From the NCBI RefSeq assembly GCF_009389715.1, contig NC_052404.1, positions 2,472,738 through 2,536,737 of the forward strand: a DNA stretch of 64,000 nucleotides, in the 5' to 3' direction. Shown here in pieces: positions 48,222 to 59,226 of the stretch. Positions within the stretch are counted from its first letter, which is position 1. The number at the start of each line of letters is the position of its first letter. Origin of the DNA: Phoenix dactylifera (Eukaryota > Streptophyta > Magnoliopsida > Arecales > Arecaceae). A program made the translations under genes and the position numbers. Below the pieces are notes generated by a model, which made no database searches, had not been told where the DNA came from, and worked only from the letters and a program-made list of their open reading frames with translations.

Positions 48222-50681
48222 TGCTGTGCAAGTGAGCTTGGTTGAGATGTTTGTGATTTCTTTTTTCTTCTTTTTTTTTTTGTGTGTGCTAGTCTTCTCA
48301 TATTTGTGCGCTGGTTGTTCAAAATATTTTAGACTACGTTGTATTTTACCTCATTGATTAAGGTAATCATGCCATCATAATAATTTTTTTCTCTGTCTCA
48401 AAAGCAATTTTTGTCATGAGTTCCAGTATTCTAAGCCCCCACTTTTTCTCGCTCTCTAAGAAGCTTTAGTTAATTTTTAGCCTTATAGAAGCTGGAAATT
48501 TCAACAAGTTAATCAAGTTATGTGCACAAGTTAGCCGTGTCTAGCAAAAGGAGTGCGCCTTATGGATCCGAACTATTGAACATAATATTTGGGAAGTTGT
48601 GAAATCACGAAGCCATATGTAAATGAGATTATAAATTTTGAAAATTCTCTCGCTCGTTTTTCATACATGGAGCCTCAATTATATGGTGGAAAGACGAAGT
48701 CCGCAAGAAGAAACCAAAGGAAGGTAAGTAGAAAAGGCAGCAGTCACATAAGTGTCATTGCCAGAACAGAGGAAGAGCAATGAGCAGCAAATTTCTACTT
48801 TCACATTAGGTTTAGTACGCTGGGGAGGATCCAAATCATCCACAAAAACTGTTCACCAAGCTAAAATCTGAGTGACCGAGACCGAGACTGAGATGAACTG
48901 AGCTCTTGGTTTCTGTTGACGATATGGTCGATAAAGAAATATAGAGGAAACTGATATTTTCCAATTTCTTGGATAATATTGTAAGAGTAAGATATTAATA
49001 TCTTGGCAGGTATAGTAAATCTAGATTATCAGCCATGGTGAAGCATTAATTTCAAGATATATTGATTAGAAAATCAATTCGAAGAAATAAAAAAATGCAT
49101 GAAAAATATCAGTCAATATGAATTATATAGTATTGGCTGGTATCTTGAATTTTATCAGTTTATATCAGCCAAGATAATAGAGACGAGATTTTTGTGTAAA
49201 TACCATATCAGGATGGGGTACCCAGTATAGATATAAAATCAAGTTCTTGGCTGAAATGAAAACCTTGCTATTCACATGCCCTCAATCCTACTAGAACATG
49301 ATAATTTTTTTTTTTTTGTTCATTTCCTTGGTGTCGTCATCTTGTTGGAACACATAGTGCCAACATGCAACCAAATTGAAAAATGGTAACCTACTGTTTA
49401 TTTCTTTATCATTTTTCCAATCGAGATGCTTAAGTTTAAAGAAAAATTCTCACAGTTTTTGTGAACATTAAATTGATGATAAGCATTTCCCCCCACAACT
49501 TGGTCGTTCTAATGCGATGCCTACAATTTTCCTTTAGGGCAGAGTTAGAAATGTTTGATATCAACACATAAGATAATCTTTAAAAATCCTTATGGATAAT
49601 CACTTATTAATATTTTTTTCCATCATGAAGTGAAACCATGTTTGCGGAATTGCTTTTCCTCTGCAATGCTGTGTAAAGGTGAATGGGTTTGCATGACACC
49701 TATCTTCTCCATCCTACAAGATGCAAGAGACCGTTCAGAACCAGCAATCTACATGCAACACACAGCGACCTCTTTAACTATTGTCAAAATTATATTACTT
49801 TTGCCATAAACAAAAGCACTTGAAAAAACAATATCATTTCGCATCAAATTGAATTCTCCTGACCAGGGAATTTAACCAAAAAAGAAACAAGCATTTATTA
49901 GAAAATAAGATACTGTTTTCGCTCACAGTTTCATTCAAAGTAATCAGTATTTTCCACTCAGGTAGAGCCAAATGGAACATAAGGAGATAACAGCAGAGGT
50001 GAACCTTAATTTGCTGATGTGATCCAATACCAAATTTATGATGGAGGGTGGCTTCCCAATTCGATAGCCAACATACGATTCCATAATGTAACTTTGTCAG
50101 AAAAATCTGGCGAGGTTTCTCAGATATCCTCTCATTAAAGGTGTAACGCTCATATCACCATGGAAAATCTCTCAAGAGGCTCAACATAGACAACAAGGTC
50201 AAGCTGCAGAATCTGGCTATACCTGCAGTTAAATAGAGGTAGTGTCTCGAGATTTTGATCGAGTGAAACTTCCATGCTATTAGAAACAGACAAGGCAAGA
50301 AGTAGATGGAGACATAATGGTTAGCCGAAACAATAAAATCCATAAAACAAGGGGTAATTTGCATGTTAATCATGCCTGAACCCCCAATTTTAAGTAGGGC
50401 ACTAAGCTTATTGTCATAACCTGGGAACTTGAAGACCCTGTAATATGTCAAACAGAAAGGTATGTCATACGACCACTATTGGTCAGCAGCCAACACAAGA
50501 CAATCAATTTCATAGGTAAGTCATTACCAGAGTAACAAATCCTGGTCACAGATCAGGCCAGGAAATGTCCTGATAGGACGAATCAAACACGAAGCACAAG
50601 CTATCAAAATATCAAATAAAGAAACAACAGATTCATAAAACTGTGATATCCCACCAAAAAACATGATCCTATGGTAATGAG
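48222..50681. other. Gene-free AT-rich spacer
   Basis: The start is AGP 3' UTR. At 48960-49260, repeated tattaatatcttgg and ttggctggtatctt-type phrases suggest a decayed repeat. A leftward 98-codon frame near 50155-50451 shows no recognisable domain and was not accepted as a gene. Confidence 0.45.
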
Positions 50682-50892
50682 TAGGGGTGCGCAGGGGTTT
50701 GGGTCAAACTGAGAACCAAACCAAACAGAGTCAGTTTTCTTGGGCCGTTTCGGCTCAAGTTTCTAGGATCAAGCCAATTCTGGTTCCAATTTTTAAGAAA
50801 ATTGATTATATCATTTTGGGTTTGGGTCAAGTGTTCGAGTAAAACGAAACCAACCAACCCAATCCAAAAATACACTAAGGCACACGCACGTA

Positions 50893-50893
<1 letters not shown>

Positions 50894-50938
<45 letters not shown>
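50894..50938. repeat. (TA)n microsatellite
   Basis: An uninterrupted run of about 21 TA units lies inside the outer hAT-like element. Confidence 0.95.
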
Positions 50939-50942
<4 letters not shown>

Positions 50943-51250
50943 TATTTTATAATAATATATTAATTGAAGATAGTATGATATTATATGATATATGATTGAT
51001 TTTCATAGATTCATTGCTCATAGTTTTGGTTAAATATTGCTTTTTTGAATAGTGTATTGATTTATTATGGTTGTAATTTATAATATGTTACATTCTAAAG
51101 TTATAAATCTAATTAATTTTGTTCTTGTAAGATACCTTTGATTATATTATATATTGTTTTTTTGTAATTTAACTTCTATTATTCATTTATATTGTTGAAT
51201 AAAATCAATAGTTTATTTACTATTTTCTGAAAAAGGGATAATCCGAGAAG

Positions 51251-51868
51251 CAGGATATGCTGAACCGGTACCGGAAGTCGTACCGATCGGCGACCAGACT
51301 GGTCCAACTCATTCGGTACCGTCTCAGTACCGGGCCCGTACCGAGAGAGCCCAGCCGAAGCCGGAGAAGTTGAAAAGAAACAGCGAGCGAGCGGGAGAGG
51401 GAGGGAGAAGGAGGGCTGTGGACTCCCACGGAGAGGGCGGCGAAGGCCGCAAGGGCGCAGTGGAGGCCGAGGCCGCGTCTCCTGTTTCTTTCGAAACAGG
51501 GGACGTGGCCGCAAAAAAAAAAATGTGGAGTTTTTTAAGTGAATCGGTAGAGGGTTTGTCGACTTCACTTAAAAATCCCAAAATTTAAAAGTTTAAAAAT
51601 TTTCAAGTGAAGTCGGCCAGTGGTTTGCCGACTTTACTTAAAAAATTTTATTTTTTTCTGCGGCTGCAGCCTCCGCCGGGCCCCCGCGACCCTCCGCAGG
51701 CGTCCGCAGCGGCTGCTTCTCCCTCTCGCCCTCGCTCGCTCGCTATTTCTCCCTTTCTTTTCTGGCTCCGGTGCGTACTAGTTTCTACGGCGGAACCGTA
51801 CCGGTAGGCTACCAGATAGATCCGGTAAGGGCTGAACCGGCCGGTACAATTTGGTTCAGCATACCATG
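51251..51868. mobile_element. Foldback MITE nested in the hAT-like element
   Basis: It is flanked by a perfect 8-bp duplication, ccgagaag, at 51243-51250 and 51869-51876. Its ends, caggatatgctgaacc and (reverse) catggtatgctgaacc, match at 14 of 16 positions. The whole 618 bp is a long imperfect inverted repeat: gcgagcgagcgggagaggg in the left half is mirrored by ccctctcgccctcgctcgc in the right. Near the centre two small hairpins are formed by aagtgaa...cgacttcactt (51535-51570) and aagtgaagtcgg...ccgactttactt (51605-51640). The clean duplication inside a decayed host element shows that it is the younger insertion. The 8-bp duplication suggests the hAT superfamily. Confidence 0.82.
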
Positions 51869-52038
51869 CCGAGAAGTGACCTGAACCAACCAAATTTTGT
51901 TTGGGTAAGGTGGATTATTAGTTCCCACATTGGCTGTTCAATTCCAATTTCAAAATTAAGAACCTATTGAAATTAGACCGATCGTACATTAGCCTATAAC
52001 AAGAACCAACACAATCCATGTGCACCCCTAGTAACAAG

Positions 52039-52944
52039 TGAGCCATTTTGAATGTAAGTTCATCTGAACGTCACACCATGAAATGGTAATGTAGCCCACA
52101 AATAAGGAAAGCAACCACTCTGCTTTCCTCGGATCCAATTGTTCCTTAAATCTCATCAAGTGCTTTTCCATTTATCTTAAACACAAGCAGATAAGAAAAT
52201 TAAAGACGAAGCTAGGGAAATGGATTGTCAAACCAAGGACAACGCAATGATTGCTTCATCATTTAATTTCCAGCATCTATAATGCAGATAATTGATATAG
52301 TCAGTTGATTGATATAGTTAGTTGACATGCGCTAATGCTTTAGAGGAAGATATTAATATCATAACGGTAATAAATAGGGTTCTATGAAATTACAAATATA
52401 TTTCATGGTTCAGAAGAATATGGATTTGGAATTGTTCGAAAAATGAATCAAAAATATAATTTAAAAAGTGAATGGATGAAGATGATATAATGTAGATAAG
52501 AGAGGACAAGCCGATGAAGAAGCCATCCCACAGACATAATAGCAGAAACAATACTCCAACTTCTATATAAAGTACTACAGACTGCACATACAATTTTATC
52601 TGCAACCAGGTTACTGAAACTCAGACACGACAGATTTCAGACTTGAGTCACTGAAAATCAAATATAGGAGTTTAATCTTCCCTAAAGAACATCTCTCTCA
52701 ATAAATCTTTCGTAAGGAACATACATATAAAGTGCTTGAAAGAAGTACTTGGAGGCAGTTGCCAGCCTTCCACAAATGGATATCTGATCTGAAACTCCAT
52801 TTACTAGCTCTATGTTAATGTATTTTCCAGAAGTGAGCAGAGACCCTAGTAAGCCTTAATAATTTCATATTATAGCTTATTTAGGGAGTTCAAGAGACCA
52901 AATATCATCCAAATTCCCGTGTAAAATATGCTGCCAGCACTCAA
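52039..52944. other. Gene-free spacer
   Basis: AT-rich sequence without a supported exon or clear repeat. The left boundary of the Copia fossil that follows is approximate. Confidence 0.4.
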
Positions 52945-55620
52945 AGTCCCACACAGTATGATTGAAAATGAAATACTTCACTGTAGAGTCTATGCTGAAG
53001 AAGTTTCAGTCCTTAGCACAAACGAATATGTTGATAACCATGAACTGTTTATATGTTGATAATATCTTAATTTTTGGTACTAATATGAATATTGTAACTG
53101 ATATCAAGAATTTTTTATCTAATAATTTTGATATGAAAGATTTAGGTCAGGCAGAGGTAATTCTTGGTAACAGGATAACCAGAATACCTAATGGTATAAT
53201 CTTTGATCAATCACAATATATTGAGAAAATTTTGAAAAAATTTGATAAGTACAACTGTAAACCAGTGAGTACACCTTATGAGCATGGTTTGAACTTGAAG
53301 TGCAACAAAGGTGATCCAGTGGCCCAAGAAAAATATGCTCAAATTATTGGGACACTGATGTATGTTGCAAATATAAGTAGGCCTGACATTTTCTATGCTA
53401 TATGAAAGCTCAGTAGGTTTAATAGTTGCCCTAGTCTTAGTCACTGGGAAGCACGGGATAGAGTACTTAGATACTTGAGAGATACCATGTCTTATGGTTT
53501 ACATTACTCAAGATTTCCTGCTGTACTTGAAGGATACAGTGATGCTAGTTGGATCACTGATTCAGTGAACCGAAAAGAAACTAGTGGATACATATTCATG
53601 TTGGGTGATGCAGCTGTTGCTTGGAGATCATCCAAACAAACTGTGATCACCAAATCCACTATGGAGGCTGAGATTGTAGCCTTAGATTCTGCAACTCAGA
53701 AGCAGAATGGTTTAAGAATCTTATGTCAGAAATTCCTATTATGGAAAAGCCTATACCTGCTATCTCTTTGTTATGTGACAATAAAGCTGCAATTAATACT
53801 TGTAGAAATACTGAATATAACAAGAAAAACAGAAAACACATTAGTGTAAGACATAAGACAATTAGATACCTAATTAAAAATGGTATCGTAACTTTGGAAT
53901 TTGTTAGATCTGAAGGTAATCTAGCAGATCCTTTGACAAAAAGGACTAGCTAGAAGCAAAGTTATAGAAACATCAAGGGGGATGGGACTGAAACTCATAA
54001 GGAATCATTGACAATGGCAACCCAACCTATTCTGACTAGAGATCCCAAGACGAAAGGTTCAACGGAAAAAACAAGTTGTTTAATGATTAGTTAGTACTAT
54101 TATTAAATGACTTTATGTCATTTGGTCTCTTCCTATGATGTAAGTGCTAAACACAGCAGAGGTATACGGAAGAGTTTAAAACTCTGAATGAGTCCGAGTC
54201 TATGGTAAGGTGCTGTGCTGCAAGCACCCTTGGAGGATTCACCTATGTGAGTGTGACTGTGTGACCGCAGTCTATGGGGATAAGGGTTTAACCCCTAGAA
54301 CGCTCATGAAACTAAGATATTGGTGCATGAGGCCGAAAAGCACCACCTATGATGAACCCAGTATTTACATTTGTCATGGGTGAAGTATATGGAAATATGA
54401 ACCAAAGGATTTGGTTCAAAGCTTTTTAGCTACCACTATTCCTTTCAGATATAAGTATATTTTCATTAGGTAAAGGTTCAAAGCCACAAGCTACCTTTAT
54501 TGAAATCGTGACATGAAAAGCCCGGTATGACTATTTTTTATAAAATCTTGAAAACATTTTAATCAGGTTGGGGATTGTTGGATTAATTAATGATTAAATG
54601 TTTTATTTTGTCACCATCCTTTGGTGGTACGGTTGGTTTGTGTGTGGGGTTGTTCTCACAAGGATGTGAGTTCGAGTCCTTCCCGCAGTTTTTGTGTCAC
54701 CCCTCTTCCCGCATTTTTCCTAAAAGCCTTTGCTGCTTTTACGTCCGTGCAAGGAAGCTTGCACAAACGTAAAAGCAAGTGCTTCCTTTGCTGCTTTTAC
54801 GTCCGTGCAAGGAAGCTTGCACGAACGTAAAAGCACTTCGCATCCCTCAAGAACGCACCCCACGAGCGCGAATCCTGGGCCTTGCGCGCCTGCACGAACG
54901 TAAAAGCGAAGGATCGCGACCGTGGTATCGCGCCTCACGCGACGTCCGTGCAAGGAAGCTTGCACGAACGTAAAAGCAAGTGCTTCCTTTGCTGCTTTTA
55001 CGTCCGTGCAAGGAAGCTTGCACGAACGTAAAAGCACTTCGCGTCCCTCAAGAACACGCCCCACGAGCGCGAATCCTGGGCCTTGTGCGCCTGCACAAAC
55101 GTAAAGCGAAGGATCGCGACCGTGGTATCGCGCCTCACGCGAAGAGTCGCGCCCCACAGGCACCCCTTGTGATACGTCTCGTAGAGGTCTATAAATAGAC
55201 GACCTCTACAGATTAGTAAAATATAAAAACATCAGAAGCAGAGGATTCCTAAACTCTCTTCTTTCTCTACTCTCTCTTCCTACCAGTTAAAATATTTCTT
55301 CCAAATTTTTTTAAACGGGCTTGCTGCGTATTGATTCTGGGTTCGAAGCCTTCTTTGATCCGTGCAAATCATCGAGGCAGAAGGAGCGAGAGGCTGTTGT
55401 ATCTCAGGAGTAGAACGCCATCCAAGCCTAGTGCACTGTAAGGCGGCGAAATCTACTTCAAGGAAAGTGACCAACATACCACGCCTCAGCATCTCGAGTT
55501 CCAATTTTCTACTTTTTCTTTTTAATTTTTTGTTTTAGCCTATTACTGCCTATTATTTATTGAAGTAGAATAGTTTAGTTTTATTTCTGCTTCAAATTTA
55601 TTTGCAACATCTACAACCAC
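52945..55620 (+). mobile_element. Ty1/Copia fossil, 3' part with one LTR, broken
   Basis: The fossil retains the second half of the reverse transcriptase (Tyr-Val-Asp-Asn near 53050, DMKDLGQAEVILGNRI near 53140), the Copia RNase H region (LEGYSDASWITDS near 53530 and SSKQTVITKSTMEAE near 53630) and the C-terminal HISVRHKTIRYLI near 53840. A purine-rich stretch ends at about 54566, and a 3' LTR of roughly 1.05 kb starts TGTTGGATTAATTAATG at 54567 and ends near 55620. Gag, protease, integrase and the 5' LTR are absent. The coding part has a few breaks and is not functional. Without a second LTR its age cannot be estimated. The LTR carries a TATA box (ctataaatag near 55190) and the hairpin array described separately. 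Confidence 0.8.
54728..55110. repeat. Tandem hairpin array in the Copia LTR
   Basis: A roughly 201-bp unit begins at about 54785 and again at about 54986, preceded by a partial copy at 54728. Each copy holds a near-perfect 42-base inverted repeat, gcttttacgtccgtgcaag facing cttgcacgaacgtaaaagc with a 4-base loop. A half copy of the palindrome recurs near 54890 and 54935. The units also share ccacgagcgcgaatcctggg. All of it lies upstream of the LTR TATA box. Confidence 0.9.
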
Positions 55621-58600
55621 ACAGCAATACTAATTGGGTTTTCCATAACAGGGAAGGGAAAAAGAGAAGGATAAAAAAAAAGAGGGTGACCAAGATGGCA
55701 AAACTCCAAGGAGTTGTCTGATGTACATTAATATACTCAAAGTGGAGTCCCACATGAGAAAGTTGTAATCAATTTAGATAGTGAGTGCTTAGGAAGGACC
55801 TATGATATTGATAACAAATTTTGTGAAGAAAATCTAATAAAAAACCTTTTGGGAAGGAAATAATTTCCCTCTGACATGTCAAGACCACCACAGATGTGAT
55901 GTTTGTTTCCAAATGGGAGAGTTTTGACATTGGTTTTCACAGAGTTTCTCATCATAGTCAAATTCATTATAAGTTTTGCTATAAATAGAAATTGTTTTGG
56001 TTGCTTCAGCTGCACGAGACTCAAATTTTGATTCTTAAGCTGATTTGCCTCACTTTTTAAAGTATAACTGCATCTAAGTAGTGTTATGAATTAGATATAA
56101 GAACTTTAGGGTATATTGTAATTGCTTTAATAAATACTTTCAAAATTCATAGTTCAAATTGATTCTAGGATTGACATAATCTCTATCCTATAAACTCTAT
56201 ATAGACCATTGTCCAGGTTTTAGACGAATAGAATGAAGAACATTTTTTTAAAGAATTATATGAGTTTTACTAAATATCTCATTTTTTTCTTGAACCCAAC
56301 TGATCACTAGATGGCTTAACATTGCCTACACTCTTGCATGCATCCAAAAATGACAAAAATTGGCATGTATCCACATGTCAAGCCATTGAAAAAAATTCAA
56401 GTAGTTTATTTAACAAAATGTAAGCAATGAAAGATATATACCTCTAAAGCACACTTTAAAACATATAAGGTAGAGATTTGAAAAATGAAAAACTAAGGAA
56501 GTTTTTCATGCTTGGGGAATTTTTCATTTTAACTGGAAAAAACCACATCTTGTATAAAAAAAGTCCTCAAATACTAGTTTCTTGTTCTTGCCAAGTCATT
56601 TTTGGTCACTTGTTAGAATCTGACTTGGGCGTTCAAGAAACCCTGGTTGGAGTTCACCCAAGGCACTGCTCAAGACCAGGCAATTATTTCCCATTCTTCA
56701 AAAAGTGATGTCAGTTCTTCTGTTTACTAGAGCATTATTCTTTGTTTGTCATCTATATGCTTGTTAGATTAAAAATGTTTTCATATACTTCAATAAGAAT
56801 ATAATGGAACCTGTACAGAAGTCAGATTACTCATAGATTATCGTGTATCATCAATGCTCTCACTTATCATTGCCACCACCTCCATCATCATCTCAATCTC
56901 CTTATTTTCCATTTTCATCTTCAATTCCCTCCTCTAAATTATCACCCAATCCCACCACCTAGTTTCTTTGTGAGCCTGTTGCACCTATTAACTTCTCCAC
57001 CTTCCCATTTTGTATATATGACATGGCTACAAATTCCACAACAATTTTTACCACTCTTATTGTCTTTCGAGGGCATACCTCATATAACTATACACACTTA
57101 CTTTGTATTACAAAGTTAGCTCTATTTTCTCCTTGGATGGCCCTATCAGACCTAAGTTGGCACATATAAATTGCAAACTTACTTTGCCGCAACCATTGAA
57201 CAATACAAAGTGTTTTTTGTAGCCCAAAATCTTCTCCAGAAAAATGGCATTGAGTGAGACATTAGCCCTAGATAAATACCACAGATAGAAGGTATGACAC
57301 TCATAGAAGTTATGCAGAAGAGATTAATGCATAAGTATAGAGGTGTATAACCTCATATTCAGCAAATCAATGCAAAATATCAGCAGTCCTACATCAAAAG
57401 AACTTATCATGGTTAAATCATGAGCATATACATTTGTGAAAGGTAGGCATACAATATGATGCAATGGCATGCCCAAGCAAGGTGGTTTGCTGGCTTTTAC
57501 AAAGTGGCGCTCAAAAACACAAGTACACATAGAAAATGGTGAGTACTCATTCTTATCACTTCATCTGCACTAGGAGACTAAAAACAAAGAGGATTTCTAC
57601 TACAATATAGGGAGGATGACTATGTTTGATTCACAGGGCACTGTCAATTTTTGTTTACTTCTTCAAATCCATAACTCCATGAGATATTATAGGGTCCATA
57701 ACTTCCTTATTGCTTGTCTCGCATCCACCAAATTTTCTGGTGAAACAAAAATCAAATGAACTATCACTACCTTCTTCCAAATCCATTAATGAACGCTTTT
57801 AAATTCCCAATCCCTGACTTCACACTCAAAATATGTGAACTTTCACACGCAATTTTAATCTCATCAGAAGTGTATCTGAATCACAGAGATAGGGATGCTA
57901 AGTGCATAATTTGCTCACACAATGAAGGGGTGTTTCAGAAGAGAGAGAAATCACTTGTCAAGATAGGAATATCAGATACTATGTAAATTTTCCATTCAGT
58001 TAAGATTGTGATTTGCAGGGAAGAGAGTTGGCACTAGGGCATCACCTTGGCATTAAGTAGGGTTCCCTGTAAATAATGGATATTTGTATGCTCAGAATAA
58101 TCTGAGACAGTTGTATAAAATAAGGAAAGTTTTCAAGAGGGTGATATAAAATAGTTCTAAATGATAAAAAACCTACTTAAAATTATATTGAAAAACTTTG
58201 CAAAGGACACTATACATCCAAATGAGTAGGTGAACAAAGACATTAATATCTAAAACTTGTCTCTACAAGTTGTGCAAAATCTATATAACTCATATCCATT
58301 CTCAGCCATCACCTACAAGAACATGAACACTGTTGGGACCATCAAATTTTGCTGTACTTGAACCCCATTGCATATATACTACAGCACAATCTGAGATAGA
58401 CAGGATGTAGACATAACCGTCACATTTACGCAAATAGTTCAAGCACAAATTAAGAGATAGCTGAAACAATTTCATGAAGGATAGGGCCTCATATAAGTGG
58501 AAAATATTGATAAATATTTAATTTTATTTGACAAACCTGCTGGGAACTTGGACTAACAAAGCTTTCACATGCATGGAAAAAAAGTACAGCATCTAGAGGA

Positions 58601-59226
58601 ATTATTAAAACCTGTCACTTTATTTACCTGTCTACTTCACCACCACTGGGGCATTTTTACAGCACAGAACATAGCATCAGGTCAGTCTTCTAATTATATT
58701 AGTAAAAAAGATATATAGATTGCACATTGCCTCTCATGAAACAGCCACATTGTTTCTTTCAATTCCATTACATATGTATTCAGAAAAATTAGGGCAACAA
58801 TGCAGTGATAGTGGCAAATATATGTTGCTCGATAATACAAAATTACATGCAAACACAGATAATATCAACTAACATCTCCAGATCAACAGTACATTGAACC
58901 CAATCTGATTTCCAAACATTATCAGGGCCAGTGCACGGAACTCATTGATAACATTGACACTGTACAATTATAATATAATTAAAGACCGAAAACAGTGTTG
59001 CTTGATTAACCAATCAACAAAGAACATAATAGCCATCTGATACATCCATGAGCTTGTTGAACTCACCTGAAACAATGGCCAGGAAGCCAGAAAAGCTCGA
59101 TAAGAGCAAGATCATTTTTTGTCAAATCTTCCCTGAATTCTGTAAAAGTGGTTACAAATATTAGATTGAACAGTTCATGTATAAAGACAAATCAAAATGT
59201 CAGCGACCTTACCAAGATGTATAAGC
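55621..59226. other. Gene-free AT-rich spacer downstream of RUNKEL
   Basis: No exon with a supported splice pattern was found. The right-hand few hundred bases include the RUNKEL 3' UTR and perhaps an untranslated 3' exon. Short open frames on both strands show no recognisable family. Confidence 0.45.

Larger units (their letters stand above)
50682..52030. mobile_element. hAT-like element with a nested younger element
   Basis: Terminal inverted repeats tagggg(tgcgca) at 50682 and (tgtgca)cccc(ta) at 52030 match over 12 bases with one mismatch. The 8-bp flanks gtaatgag (50674-50681) and gtaacaag (52031-52038) agree at 6 of 8 positions, consistent with an old hAT target duplication. The interior has ttgggtcaaact/aaccaaaccaaac-type repeats and a (TA)n run (50894-50938). 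It is interrupted by the foldback element at 51251-51868. No transposase is visible. Confidence 0.72.

Noticed and set aside
50155-50451. Leftward 98-codon frame with hydrophobic stretches
   Set aside because: No family, splice sites or codon bias. Consistent with chance in AT-rich DNA.
54720-55198. Protein-coding frames across the hairpin array, and a CRISPR-like repeat-spacer array
   Set aside because: The repeats are few, of uneven spacing and in a plant LTR. The frames exist only through the repeats.
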